Shown in pieces: positions 24,028 through 33,022 of a stretch of 45,968 nt of DNA. The stretch's first letter is position 1. Every line of letters begins with the position of its first letter. Origin of the DNA: JBLIRR01 sp049472395 (lineage in GTDB: Bacteria; SZUA-182; DTGQ01; JBLIRR01); assembly GCA_049472395.1 (NCBI GenBank), contig JBLIRR010000048.1, positions 1 to 45,968 on the forward strand, written 5' to 3'. The notes below the pieces were generated by a model. That model was given only the letters and a program-made list of their open reading frames with translations. It was not told the DNA's origin and searched no databases. A program made the position numbers and the translations under genes.

Positions 24028-24867
24028 ATGGAAAAAATCTTGATTATAGATGACGATGTAAACACATGTAATGCCTATAAAGCATTGCTCAAGACAGAGG
24101 GGTATACTGTCTCCTCGACTCACCAAAGAAATAATGTGTTTAATATTTTACGTTCCGATAATATTAAAGTAGTGATTATCGATATTGCAGAGGAGAATGG
24201 GGCAGATTTATTACTGGCAAAGCACATCAAAGAGAAATTCTCCCATGTCTGCATATTTATTATGAGAGTAGATTCTTCTCCGGCTACAATGAAAAATATT
24301 TTTGATATCGGAATAGAAGACTGTTTTACAAAGCCATTTTTACCTTTGCTCTTAACCAATTCCATAAAAAGGACAATATCCCGGATCCACTTGCTCGATG
24401 GGAAAAATAGACTTGAAAAAGAGCTCATGAAACATAAAGAGATAGTCGATGAATTAGAATCGAATATGGTTCATCATCCTGCTACCGGCCTCTATCATTC
24501 CAATTTTTTCCATAAATGTTTCGATCATGAAGTAAAAAGGGCAAAGCGCAACGAACATTGGCTCTCCTTATTATTAGTAGCCTGTAAAAAGGAGACGAAG
24601 AAGGCAGACAGTGAGGAGGTGCCTCCCCTTGATGTTGTCAATATTGTCAAAAGCACTATACGGGAGTCTGATATACTGGCTCATTATGAGAATGGATTTG
24701 CAATTATTTTGCCTGAGACATCAGAGGATGGATGTGGCCCTCTATCCAAAAGGCTTAAAGAGAATATCAATCCACAGTATCCTATTCAATTCGGCTCTTC
24801 TACTTATCCCACAGATTCTTACAATGCGGAACGATTGATTAAAGTGGCATGTTCGCGAATTAAATAA
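24028..24867 (+). CDS. Receiver domain fused to a degenerate GGDEF-like domain
   Basis: The 279-residue protein has a receiver fold at 1-120 (ILIIDDDVNTCNAYKALL; Asp in VVIIDIAEENG at the phospho-acceptor position; Lys in FTKPF). A coiled helix (130-150) and a diguanylate-cyclase-like domain (about 150-279; HHPATGLYHSNFFHKCFDHEVKRAKR) follow. The signature GGDEF is replaced by YENGF within HYENGFAIILPETSEDG, so cyclase activity is not expected. It may instead bind c-di-GMP or act as a protein-protein adaptor. It is tightly linked (six bases) to the STN/TPR protein. It ends 14 bases from the convergent NusG-II gene. Confidence 0.75.
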   Translation: MEKILIIDDDVNTCNAYKALLKTEGYTVSSTHQRNNVFNILRSDNIKVVIIDIAEENGADLLLAKHIKEKFSHVCIFIMRVDSSPATMKNIFDIGIEDCFTKPFLPLLLTNSIKRTISRIHLLDGKNRLEKELMKHKEIVDELESNMVHHPATGLYHSNFFHKCFDHEVKRAKRNEHWLSLLLVACKKETKKADSEEVPPLDVVNIVKSTIRESDILAHYENGFAIILPETSEDGCGPLSKRLKENINPQYPIQFGSSTYPTDSYNAERLIKVACSRIK

Positions 24868-24881
24868 TAAAGATCTCTCAA

Positions 24882-25250
24882 TTAACGTGATATAGCATCA
24901 TACGCTCCTTTTCCTTTCACTTTAATAGTAACCAACACCTGATTCGACACACAACAAATCGCCTCTCCATGTTCTTCTATCCACCCCACCTGAATGCATA
25001 TCTTATCATCACAGGGAGATTCTATCATGCGGACCCTGCCATTTGCTATTTCAAACCGACAGATGCCCCGTGTACCCTCAACAGCAATATATCTTTTTTC
25101 TTCGTCATGAAGAGTTATCTGTTCCCCTTCCTTTCCCCCCGACCAAATAGTGAGGATTTTCCCCTCATGAGACGAACATGACAACACAAGAGTAGCTACT
25201 ATTACACACAGAAAGAGTATTGTGAGGAATTTACACCCAGCAATTCTCAT
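24882..25250 (-). CDS. NusG domain II-containing lipoprotein-like protein
   Basis: This 122-residue protein has a hydrophobic N-terminus ending in LVLSCSS, a lipobox-like site. It is followed by a single NusG-II-type beta-barrel domain with the hallmark SPCDDKICIQVGWIEEHGEAICCVSNQVLVTI. Such small proteins commonly sit beside ApbE and flavinylated redox genes in anaerobes; their biochemical role is not established. It begins six bases after apbE ends and is the last gene of a trpS-apbE-NusG-II operon. The conserved Cys pairs could bind a metal or form disulfides. Confidence 0.82.
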   Translation of the reverse strand: MRIAGCKFLTILFLCVIVATLVLSCSSHEGKILTIWSGGKEGEQITLHDEEKRYIAVEGTRGICRFEIANGRVRMIESPCDDKICIQVGWIEEHGEAICCVSNQVLVTIKVKGKGAYDAISR

Positions 25251-25256
25251 TATGGC

Positions 25257-26324
25257 TCACTCCCTCAAGTTCTGAAAAGCCGCGTCCTGTTTCCATCCGG
25301 TGGAATAATATTTTTTGCCCGCGCTATCTATAATCATCCCCTCTATTAAGGAGCTTCGTTCAATATATTTCATCCCCTTCTCAGGCCCCAAAACAAAGAC
25401 TGCCGTAGCAATTATATCGGCTATCATCGCGGATGGGGCAATGATCGATACACTTTGACACCCCCACGCAGGCCAGCCGGTCCCGGGGTCTAAAATGTGA
25501 TGATAACGTTTATTATTTATTATAAAATAGCGTTCATAATCCCCGGAAGTAACTATCGCCTTGTCGGTAATCCGTAAATTCTCTATGAGGCTATTTTTCT
25601 TGCGGGGATGCTGAATCCCGATATTCCAGGGGCCATTACCCGGTTTTTGACCGAAGAGCATCAAATCACCCCCTGCATTTATAATACCTGCTGATATACC
25701 GAAGCGTTTTAAAACGCAGGCCGCTTGATCAATGCTATATCCTTTGGCCACAGCGCCAAGATCAAGGGACATGCCTTCTCTTTTGAGGCTAAGTGAGCTT
25801 TTTTCTTTATCAAGCTCTATCCATTTATAGTTTACCCTTTTCCTTGCCAACCGGACGCTCTCTTCAGAGGGCAGGATGGGCGTTTCCTGGTGAAAATCCC
25901 AAAGCTTCGTAATACTCCCTATGGATATATCAAAGGCGCCCTCAGTGTCTGCCGAATAGGAAAGGCATGTATCAATAACCTCTACCAAGGATGGCGGAAT
26001 GACAATTTCATGAAGGGCACTTTCATTATTAATGCGGGATACCATACTCTTGGGATCTTTTGCAGACATTATTCTTTCAATCTCCCTCATCTTTGTAAAT
26101 GCCTGATCAATTGCCTCGCCTGCAATTGTTTCATCATCACACACTATCTTTATTTCAACGACTGTCCCCATTAAAAATTGGGATCGATGATACAGAGAAA
26201 GAGTCTTTTTAGAACAGGATAGAATAAAAATAAAGAGAAGTATTATGAGAGAGCGTAGATAATTTTTCTTACACCCAATAATCCAAACCCACATTATGTT
26301 GTGCTCTTGCAAGATATACCTCAC
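25257..26324 (-). CDS. apbE: FAD:protein FMN transferase ApbE
   Basis: This enzyme attaches FMN covalently to Thr/Ser of target proteins at the outer face of the inner membrane. The first 37 residues hold a hydrophobic stretch and lipobox (FIFILSCSKK). Motifs GAFDISIGSITKLWDF, LDLGAVAKGYSIDQA, NAGGDL and HHILDPGTGWPA are the FAD- and Mg2+-binding elements. The frame opens with GTG at 26324; an ATG at 26294 (residue 11) is an equally good start and still leaves the signal sequence. It overlaps the end of trpS. No flavinylated target (Rnf, Nqr or NosR-like) is in the window. Confidence 0.92.
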   Translation of the reverse strand: MRYILQEHNIMWVWIIGCKKNYLRSLIILLFIFILSCSKKTLSLYHRSQFLMGTVVEIKIVCDDETIAGEAIDQAFTKMREIERIMSAKDPKSMVSRINNESALHEIVIPPSLVEVIDTCLSYSADTEGAFDISIGSITKLWDFHQETPILPSEESVRLARKRVNYKWIELDKEKSSLSLKREGMSLDLGAVAKGYSIDQAACVLKRFGISAGIINAGGDLMLFGQKPGNGPWNIGIQHPRKKNSLIENLRITDKAIVTSGDYERYFIINNKRYHHILDPGTGWPAWGCQSVSIIAPSAMIADIIATAVFVLGPEKGMKYIERSSLIEGMIIDSAGKKYYSTGWKQDAAFQNLRE

Positions 26325-27240
26325 CTATGGCTCTCGCCTTCTCCGCCCCTTTTTTGAGAACGTGCGCTATATAATCCCTATCATTCATGATTTTTTTCCG
26401 TTTTTCACGAAATGGGGAAAAATACTCCCAGATTCGTGCGTACAGTTCCTTTTTTATATCACTATATTTGAGGCCCGGTGTAATATAACGATCTCGTAGC
26501 GTGGCTATTTCCTCCTTGGTGAGAAACAGGGAATATAAGGCAAATAAAATGCATCGATCAGGGTCCTTCGGTTCATTGACGAGCTTGGAATCTGTCTTTA
26601 TTGACATTACTTTCTTTCTTAATTCCTCTTCTGCGCAAAATATTTGAATAGTATTATTATATGATTTAGACATCTTCTGACCATCAATGCCGGGAATAAC
26701 CGCCACATCTTCCACAATGTGCGATTCCGGAATGACGAATGTCTCCCCGTAGATATGATTAAAACGGATGGCTATATCTCGTACCATCTCCACATGTTGT
26801 TGTTGGTCTTTGCCGACTGGTATTTTTTCCGCCCCGAATAATAAAATATCAGCCGCCATAAGGATAGGATATATAAATAACCCCGTATTCGGGCTTATCC
26901 CCCGTGCCAATTTATCTTTATAAGAATGGGCCCTTTCCAGGAGGCCAAGACTTGTTACATTTGAGAGTATCCATGTTAATTCGGTTACCTCAGGAATATC
27001 TGATTGAATCCAGAAAATGGCTTTATCCGGATCAAGGCCTAAGCTTAAAAAATCACACACTGCTTCAACTGTATTGCGACGAAGAGACCCTCGATCAAAT
27101 ACTGTTGTCAATGCGTGATAATTCACAATAAAACAGAAAAGAGTCTCTTTTTCCTGATACTCAATCATCGGTTTCATCATTGCAAAATAATTGCCTAAGT
27201 GTAAGGCTCCTGAAGGCTGGATACCTGAGAGGATTCGCAT
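26269..27240 (-). CDS. trpS: Tryptophanyl-tRNA synthetase
   Basis: This 323-residue class I aminoacyl-tRNA synthetase has the HIGH-type motif ALHLGNY (12-18), the KMSKS motif at 189-193 (GQKMSKSYNN), and the PVGKDQQQHVEMVRDIA tryptophan/ATP site. Length is normal. The ATG at 27240 has AAGGAG nine bases upstream and a strong promoter at 27297-27325. The end overlaps apbE by tens of bases, making translation of apbE dependent on trpS. Confidence 0.97.
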   Translation of the reverse strand: MRILSGIQPSGALHLGNYFAMMKPMIEYQEKETLFCFIVNYHALTTVFDRGSLRRNTVEAVCDFLSLGLDPDKAIFWIQSDIPEVTELTWILSNVTSLGLLERAHSYKDKLARGISPNTGLFIYPILMAADILLFGAEKIPVGKDQQQHVEMVRDIAIRFNHIYGETFVIPESHIVEDVAVIPGIDGQKMSKSYNNTIQIFCAEEELRKKVMSIKTDSKLVNEPKDPDRCILFALYSLFLTKEEIATLRDRYITPGLKYSDIKKELYARIWEYFSPFREKRKKIMNDRDYIAHVLKKGAEKARAIGEVYLARAQHNVGLDYWV

Positions 27241-27296
27241 ACTTAATGTCTCCTTAAAAAAAATACGATCTTTTCATATAAATAATCCGCTAATAA

Positions 27297-27325
27297 ATTA
27301 TAGCATAATAATAATAAGGTGTGAA
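27297..27325 (-). promoter_or_regulatory. Promoter of the trpS-apbE-NusG-II operon
   Basis: On the minus strand TTCACA (27320-27325) and TATAAT (27297-27302) are 17 bases apart, about 50 bases before trpS. It is back-to-back with the pilM promoter. Confidence 0.65.
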
Positions 27326-27338
27326 TTATATATTTATC

Positions 27339-27367
27339 TTGACATATACATATCATTTTAATATATT
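27339..27367 (+). promoter_or_regulatory. Promoter of the pilMNOPQ operon
   Basis: TTGACA (27339-27344) and TATATT (27362-27367) are 17 bases apart, giving a leader of about 50 nt with GGAG seven bases before the pilM ATG. Confidence 0.7.
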
Positions 27368-27426
27368 TTACACTGTATATTACTATAATGCTTGATCAAA
27401 AAAATTCGTAATTATGGAGAAAAAAT

Positions 27427-28518
27427 ATGAGCTTCTTGCCCTTGGAATTATTTAAGAAAAAAGATGTCATTGCAGTTGATATTGGAACAAGCTCAATTAA
27501 ACTGGTTGAATTAAAAAGAAAACGAAAAGTTACCGATGAGAAGCTGTATAGCTTAGAGAATTTGGCCCTTACCCCACTGCCGCCGGACACGATTGTGGAA
27601 GATGAAATTCGAAGGCCGGAGATACTTGTCAATACACTCGTTGAATTATTTACAGGAAATAAAATTGATAATAAGAATATCGTAACCTCTTTATCAGGAC
27701 GGTCTGTTATTGTCAAAAAAATAAGACTCCCCAAAATGGAAGAGGAGGAATTGGCTGATTCTATTCAATGGGAAGCAGAGCAGTTTATTCCGTTTGATAT
27801 AAACGACGTTGATTTAGATTTTCAAATAATTAATTTTACAGACACAGAGCCCGCTGAAATGGATGTGTTATTGGTAGCAGTTAAAAAAGAAAGAATCCTT
27901 CAGATTATGGATATTATCCGAGAGGCTAATCTTGTTCCGGCAATAATGGATGTGGATGTATTTACACTTGAGAACCAGCATGAATTAAATTACGAGGAGG
28001 ATGAGGAAAATTGTGTAGTCCTCATGGATATCGGCGCAGAAACAATGAATATAAATATTATTAGAAGAGGATATTCTGTGTTTACCCGAGATGCTTCATT
28101 TGGAGGTAACCAATACACAAAGCTTATTCAGCATGAATTAGAGCTGGATTTCCAATCAGCAGAGGCATTAAAGCTGGGGGAAGAAGTTGAAGGCATATCA
28201 CCACAACTCATTACCCCTCTGCAAAAGAGCTTTTTTGAAGATTTAATTGCGGAAATACAAAAATCATTTGACTACTTTCGCACTACCAATGAAGAAGGCA
28301 ATATTTCAAAGATTTATCTGAGTGGAGGAAGCGCCAAACTCGTGGGAATAACAGATTTTCTAAGCGAACAATTGGAACTGGGAGTTGAGATTACAGATCC
28401 CTTCCGAAAAATAAGCATTGATGAAAATAAATTTAATTTGGACTATATAAAATATATAGCTCCAATGATGAGTGTAGGTGTTGGATTAGCGTTAAGAAGA
28501 GTAAATGACAGATGGTAA
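27427..28518 (+). CDS. pilM: Type IV pilus assembly protein PilM
   Basis: This 363-residue actin-like ATPase is cytoplasmic and caps the PilN/PilO inner-membrane platform. Motifs include VIAVDIGTSSIKLVEL (phosphate 1), CVVLMDIGAETMNINII (phosphate 2) and YLSGGSAKLVGI (adenosine loop). The middle helix EEEELADSIQWEAEQFIPFDI is typical of the family. It is the first gene of the pilMNOPQ operon, with a consensus-like promoter. pilN overlaps its last codons. Confidence 0.95.
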   Translation: MSFLPLELFKKKDVIAVDIGTSSIKLVELKRKRKVTDEKLYSLENLALTPLPPDTIVEDEIRRPEILVNTLVELFTGNKIDNKNIVTSLSGRSVIVKKIRLPKMEEEELADSIQWEAEQFIPFDINDVDLDFQIINFTDTEPAEMDVLLVAVKKERILQIMDIIREANLVPAIMDVDVFTLENQHELNYEEDEENCVVLMDIGAETMNINIIRRGYSVFTRDASFGGNQYTKLIQHELELDFQSAEALKLGEEVEGISPQLITPLQKSFFEDLIAEIQKSFDYFRTTNEEGNISKIYLSGGSAKLVGITDFLSEQLELGVEITDPFRKISIDENKFNLDYIKYIAPMMSVGVGLALRRVNDRW

Positions 28519-29120
28519 AAATAAATTTATTTCCTAAAAAACCCAAGCCTCCCATTACATTAATCCGTGACGCAACAGCAATAATCATAACTATTTTTGT
28601 CGCGATATTCATTACATCCCAGGTCTCTGCGATGCTCTCCTGGAAGATTGATAGACTCAACAGGGAAAAAAAGACCATTGAAGATGGGATTGAGGCCACA
28701 AAAAAGAAAATAAAAAACATTAATGAATATAAGAAAAAAATTAAAGAAGTGGACAGAAAAATATCGATCATTAATACATTAAAAGAAAATCAAACCGGGC
28801 CTGTTGCCCTGTTTCAGGACCTTAGCATAGCTACTCCCGACCAATTATGGATAACAGATTTAAAAAACACAGATACTAAATTAAAATTAGAAGGAAGGGC
28901 TTTTACCCCTAATACTGTCTCAGAGTTTATGCAAAATTTATCGAAATCGCCTTATTTTACTGGTGTAGAATTAAATAACATTAAACAACAAAAAGTGCAA
29001 AACAAAAAAGTCCAAGTATTTGCGATAAACTGTAATATAAGATACAAAATACCCGAACCTAAAGATAGCAATCCTAAAGATAGCAAAGAAGAAACTGCGA
29101 AAAAGAATAAGAAAAAATAA
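28512..29120 (+). CDS. pilN: Type IV pilus assembly protein PilN
   Basis: The 202-residue protein starts MVKINLFPKKPKPP, the conserved cytoplasmic peptide INLFP that docks into PilM. One transmembrane helix follows (about 20-38), then a coiled coil (40-85) and a periplasmic ferredoxin-like domain. The C-terminal tail is Lys-rich. It overlaps pilM by seven bases and precedes pilO by two bases. Confidence 0.92.
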   Translation: MVKINLFPKKPKPPITLIRDATAIIITIFVAIFITSQVSAMLSWKIDRLNREKKTIEDGIEATKKKIKNINEYKKKIKEVDRKISIINTLKENQTGPVALFQDLSIATPDQLWITDLKNTDTKLKLEGRAFTPNTVSEFMQNLSKSPYFTGVELNNIKQQKVQNKKVQVFAINCNIRYKIPEPKDSNPKDSKEETAKKNKKK

Positions 29121-29122
29121 TA

Positions 29123-29758
29123 ATGAATACTAAATCCATCATCCTTTTTAATAATAAACTGGAAAAGATACCTATTTTCAAGAAAATTCTTGTCTTGAGC
29201 GTGATTGTTGCACTTATCATAGCCCTTTTTGTCTTTTATATCTATAAACCGAAAAAAAGAAGGATTGCAAATTTAAAAAGAAATGTTGAGGCACTTAGGA
29301 AAGAATTAAAGGAAAATAAAGAAGTTATTAAAGAGATTGATGCTCTTAAAGAAGGCCTTGGCGAGATTGAGAGGAAATTTAAAGAGATACAGGCGCAACT
29401 GCCTACGAAAAAGGAAATTCCGGATCTGCTGGCCAAAATATCCGATTTAGCGAATCTTTTAGGGCTTGAGGTGTTACTTTTCAAACCCCGTCCTGAACAG
29501 GAAAGAGAATTTTATAATGAAGTGCCAATTGAAATAAACATGAGAGGCACCTATCATGATGTGAATAAATTTTTTGAATTCATCAGTAAATTACCCCGAA
29601 TAGTCAATATTAAAAATATCAGTATGAATAACTCCAAGTTGGTAAATAAAAAAGTGGTAATAAACACGAATTGTATGGCCACCACCTATCGTTTTTCAGA
29701 AAAGACAGCGGAAAAGAAAAAAGGCAAAAAAGATGTCAAGAAGAAAAGAAAAAGATAA
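29123..29758 (+). CDS. pilO: Type IV pilus assembly protein PilO
   Basis: The 211-residue protein has a short cytoplasmic N-terminus and one transmembrane helix (about 20-44). A charged coiled coil (50-95) and a periplasmic domain with LPTKKEIPDLLAKISDLANLLGLEVLLFKP and YHDVNKFFEFISKLPRIVNIKNISM complete it; these are the classic PilO features. It dimerises with PilN to form the inner-membrane alignment ring. The C-terminal Lys-rich tail overlaps pilP by 26 bases. Confidence 0.92.
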   Translation: MNTKSIILFNNKLEKIPIFKKILVLSVIVALIIALFVFYIYKPKKRRIANLKRNVEALRKELKENKEVIKEIDALKEGLGEIERKFKEIQAQLPTKKEIPDLLAKISDLANLLGLEVLLFKPRPEQEREFYNEVPIEINMRGTYHDVNKFFEFISKLPRIVNIKNISMNNSKLVNKKVVINTNCMATTYRFSEKTAEKKKGKKDVKKKRKR

Positions 29759-30197
29759 AAATATAATTGCACTTCTCGTGCTATTTCTCTTAATAATTCT
29801 AGCTTCGCCTGCTCATGGAGAAACAGACATTAGAAAATTGAGAGATCCTTTTTTTTCTCCTCTCTGGAAATGGCAATTAGAAAAAGCTGAACGACTTGAA
29901 AATGAAAAAAACGACCCGAAGAAAATAACCTCGGCCCTGGAGATTTATGACCTTACTGAGCTCAAACTCGTTGGTATAATCGCTTCCCCCACCGGGAATA
30001 AAGCCGTAATTGAGACACCGGACAATAAAGCTTTCTTTTTGGTCAAAGGCACTGTCATAGGGAAAAATGATGGCGTCATCACTGACATATCGGAACATGA
30101 AGTTATAATCAGTGAAATAGTCTTTGATTATCTTGGCAATGAACAACAAAATATTATCACATTAAAAATTGAGCATCCGGAAGATAAAGAAGGATGA
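29733..30197 (+). CDS. pilP: Type IV pilus assembly protein PilP
   Basis: This 154-residue periplasmic protein has a signal sequence (ALLVLFLLIILASPAHG) that lacks the lipobox Cys found in many PilP proteins. The short RDPFFSPL motif and the beta-rich LTELKLVGIIASPTGNKAVIETPDNKAFFLVKGTVIG domain are diagnostic. It links the PilN/PilO ring to the secretin PilQ. pilQ begins 55 bases downstream. Confidence 0.9.
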   Translation: MSRRKEKDKNIIALLVLFLLIILASPAHGETDIRKLRDPFFSPLWKWQLEKAERLENEKNDPKKITSALEIYDLTELKLVGIIASPTGNKAVIETPDNKAFFLVKGTVIGKNDGVITDISEHEVIISEIVFDYLGNEQQNIITLKIEHPEDKEG

Positions 30198-30252
30198 GAA
30201 ATTTTCGAACCAAATTTAGTCACTGTGACGATAAGGAATGAGAGAGTAGAAA

Positions 30253-32241
30253 ATGAGGAATAAGATGAGGAAAGAAAGAGCTGTATTTTTATTGTTAATC
30301 TTATTTTTATTACCTTTAGCATGCGCTTCTCAGAAATATAGTACCTTAACGAAGCAATCTGCAGAGAATAATGAAAACGACGATCAGATAATTATTTCAG
30401 AAATCAGCTGTGAACACGATCAGGAGGTAACAAAAATAAATTTTTTCCTCAATCGAATGACAGATTATACCCTCTTTAAACAAAATGCACCAGAAGCCCT
30501 CATCCTTGACATAACAAACGCATATATCCATGAAAGCATCAATAGATTAGCATTTGAGGAGGGGCCTGCTAAGAGTATTGAGCCTATTCAAAAAGACGAT
30601 ACTGCTCGATTCATTATTAATTTGTCTTATTCATCCCCTTATAATATGGAGGCATATGAAAATAAACTCTCTCTTATATTAGATAATAGTGAGAGTATTC
30701 AACAGGATGTTGACAGGGGGGAATTATGGCAAAGAAGCATATCGATAGCGGATGAGGAGTCACCAACATATAAAAGTAAACTTATCCGAACTATTAAATC
30801 AAAAACAACAACGCCGGCTGAGCCCCCCCAAGAAATCACCAAAGAAAATGATCAACCGATATACATTCAGGAAAAGAGTGACATTCAGGAAAAGAGTGCG
30901 GCCAAGATTCTTGGAGAGGCATTTACAGTGGGGGAAAAGGGATATAATGATTCTGATTTAGAATTTGAAACTAAAAAATATACAGGACAGCTCATTGCAT
31001 TAGACTTTCAGGATGCTGACATTAAATCCGTTTTGCGGTTAATCGCAGATATAAGCGGACGGAATCTTGTCATCGATCCTCAAGTATCAGGCCGCGTAAA
31101 TATCCGTCTCACAATCCCTATCCCATGGGATCAAGCGTTGGATGTGATATTAAAGACCCATAAATTAGATATGGTAATGGAAGATAATATAATTCGGGTT
31201 GGAAAACCGGAAACATTCATAAACGAAAGAAAAGTGAGAAAAGATGCAATTATTGCAAAACGTGAGGCACAAGAAGAGCGCATTAGATTAAAACCTCTGG
31301 TCACAGAAATTATTCCCATTAATTATACCACCGCAAGCCAGATAGCGGGAAGTATTAAAGGCATGCTGAGCAAAGAGTCCGGTCTTGCTGAGAAACCTTC
31401 CATTACGACTGATCAAAGGACTAATATTTTAATAATAAAAGACCTTCCCGAGTCAATAGAGAAAATGAAAAAAATTATTGCAATATTGGATAGCCAGACT
31501 CCCCAGGTGATGATTGAGGCGAGAATTGTCACGACAAGCAAAACGTTTGCGCGACAACTTGGTATACAGTGGGGTGGATATCATAATAAATTAAGCACGG
31601 GGTATGATTTTCCTTCTACCGTGAGTATTGATGGGCAAGGATTGAATGGCAGCTATGCGGTAAGCGTCCCACCTGGTGGTGCATATGGAAAGATCGGCAT
31701 TTCTTTGGGGCATATCAATGGTCTCAGTGGGCTCGATGCTGTCTTGTCAGCGATGGAAGAGTCCGGAAAAGGGAAAGTGGTGTCGAATCCGCGAATTGCC
31801 ACGTTGGATAATGAGTCAGCAAATATTACAAGCGGTGTGCAATTGCCCTATCTGACCGTGAATGCCGATGGGCAATCAAGTGTTACGTTTCAAAATGCCA
31901 GTATTAGCCTAGACGTCACTCCCCACATTACCCCTAATAATAATATACTGCTTGATATTAACGCTGCAAAATGTAGCCCTGACTGGGGTAATTCAGTTGC
32001 GGGACAACCGGCAATCAAGCAAAATTCAGTTCAGACAAAATACATTGTAAAAAATGGAGAAACGGCGGTAATTGGAGGTTTAATGGAAACAAGTGATTCT
32101 ATTGATACTGACAAAGTCCCATGGTTCGCCAGTATCCCAATTGTAGGTTTCTTTTTCAGAAACAAAAAGACCACAAAAGAGCACAATGAGTTATTAATAT
32201 TTATTACCCCGCTTACGATAAATCCCCCGACACTTATTTAA
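30253..32241 (+). CDS. pilQ: Type IV pilus secretin PilQ
   Basis: This 662-residue outer-membrane secretin has a lipobox-like N-terminus (FLLPLACAS). An AMIN domain (about 45-150), a low-complexity linker carrying an exact 18-bp tandem duplication (30863-30898), and an N0/STN domain (ALDFQDADIKSVLRLIADISGRNLVIDP) follow. Next comes an N1 domain (IPINYTTASQIAGSIKGML...DQRTNILIIKD) and the secretin core ending IPIVGFFFRNKKTTKEHNELLIFITP. It forms the outer-membrane channel for the pilus fibre. It follows pilP by 55 bases. Confidence 0.95.
   Translation: MRNKMRKERAVFLLLILFLLPLACASQKYSTLTKQSAENNENDDQIIISEISCEHDQEVTKINFFLNRMTDYTLFKQNAPEALILDITNAYIHESINRLAFEEGPAKSIEPIQKDDTARFIINLSYSSPYNMEAYENKLSLILDNSESIQQDVDRGELWQRSISIADEESPTYKSKLIRTIKSKTTTPAEPPQEITKENDQPIYIQEKSDIQEKSAAKILGEAFTVGEKGYNDSDLEFETKKYTGQLIALDFQDADIKSVLRLIADISGRNLVIDPQVSGRVNIRLTIPIPWDQALDVILKTHKLDMVMEDNIIRVGKPETFINERKVRKDAIIAKREAQEERIRLKPLVTEIIPINYTTASQIAGSIKGMLSKESGLAEKPSITTDQRTNILIIKDLPESIEKMKKIIAILDSQTPQVMIEARIVTTSKTFARQLGIQWGGYHNKLSTGYDFPSTVSIDGQGLNGSYAVSVPPGGAYGKIGISLGHINGLSGLDAVLSAMEESGKGKVVSNPRIATLDNESANITSGVQLPYLTVNADGQSSVTFQNASISLDVTPHITPNNNILLDINAAKCSPDWGNSVAGQPAIKQNSVQTKYIVKNGETAVIGGLMETSDSIDTDKVPWFASIPIVGFFFRNKKTTKEHNELLIFITPLTINPPTLI
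30863..30898 (+). repeat. pilQ: 18-bp perfect tandem duplication inside pilQ
   Basis: ACATTCAGGAAAAGAGTG occurs twice with no spacer and no mismatch. It keeps the frame and repeats Ile-Gln-Glu-Lys-Ser in the linker before the N0 domain. The exactness suggests a recent slippage event. Confidence 0.85.
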
Positions 32242-32258
32242 CAGAAAATAGTTACATC

Positions 32259-32750
32259 ATGAATGTTATCTGGGCTCCATGGAGGATGGACTATATCCTC
32301 TCGGAAAAAAAACAAGAATGTATATTTTGCGCTGCATTTAAAGAAAACAAAGATAGAGAAAATTATGTTCTCAAACGATTAGGTGATTGTTTTATTATAA
32401 TGAACACCTTCCCTTATAATAACGGACATCTAATGATTGCTCCCAAAAAGCATACCGGAGATCTCCATAGTATTCCTGATACAATACTTGTTCAGATGAT
32501 GAAGCTTCTCCAATTAGCCCAACATGTGCTTACCAAAGCCATATCTCCGGATGGATTCAACATCGGAATGAATATTGGCACAGTTGCAGGGGCAGGGATT
32601 GCTGATCATATCCATATGCATATTGTCCCCCGTTGGCAGGGGGATACTAACTACATGCCTGTCCTGGGTGATACGAGAGTGATGCCGCAACATTTAGACC
32701 ACACCTACGATCTGTTACGCCCTCATTTTAAGACCACCGAAAGCGCTTAA
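32259..32750 (+). CDS. HIT-family nucleotide hydrolase / AP4A-type phosphorylase
   Basis: This 163-residue protein has the histidine-triad motif HIHMHIV (His117, His119, His121) and the preceding GMNIGTVAGAGIADH loop. A zinc site starts with Cys21-Cys24 (CIFC). The WAPWRMDYI start is characteristic of the AP4A phosphorylase-like branch. It hydrolyses nucleoside phosphoramidates or diadenosine polyphosphates. It lies 17 bases after pilQ and may be read through from the pilus operon. Confidence 0.92.
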   Translation: MNVIWAPWRMDYILSEKKQECIFCAAFKENKDRENYVLKRLGDCFIIMNTFPYNNGHLMIAPKKHTGDLHSIPDTILVQMMKLLQLAQHVLTKAISPDGFNIGMNIGTVAGAGIADHIHMHIVPRWQGDTNYMPVLGDTRVMPQHLDHTYDLLRPHFKTTESA

Positions 32751-32843
32751 AATTAATATTCACAGTACGCCCGCTTTTTTAGACAGGATGAACAATAGTA
32801 ATATAATAATTTATAAATCCTGTTTATCACTTATTATACCTAG

Positions 32844-32872
32844 TTGAAAAATAAAATGGTTCATGCTATAAA
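32844..32872 (+). promoter_or_regulatory. Promoter upstream of lapA
   Basis: TTGAAA (32844-32849) and TATAAA (32867-32872) are 17 bases apart. The start would leave a ~145-nt leader before lapA. Apart from this, the 272-bp gap 32751-33022 shows nothing recognisable. Confidence 0.5.
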
Positions 32873-33022
32873 TGAGTCTAGAATTAAAAAAACATCATTA
32901 TTCCAATCTTACTTTATGCGGCAGAATGATATAGAGTTGTAGTAAAAGTTTAATTATTTGTGGGGAGCTATCGAATATTACTGAATTAACATCATCATCA
33001 TAAAAAGATAGAGGTAAAATAA

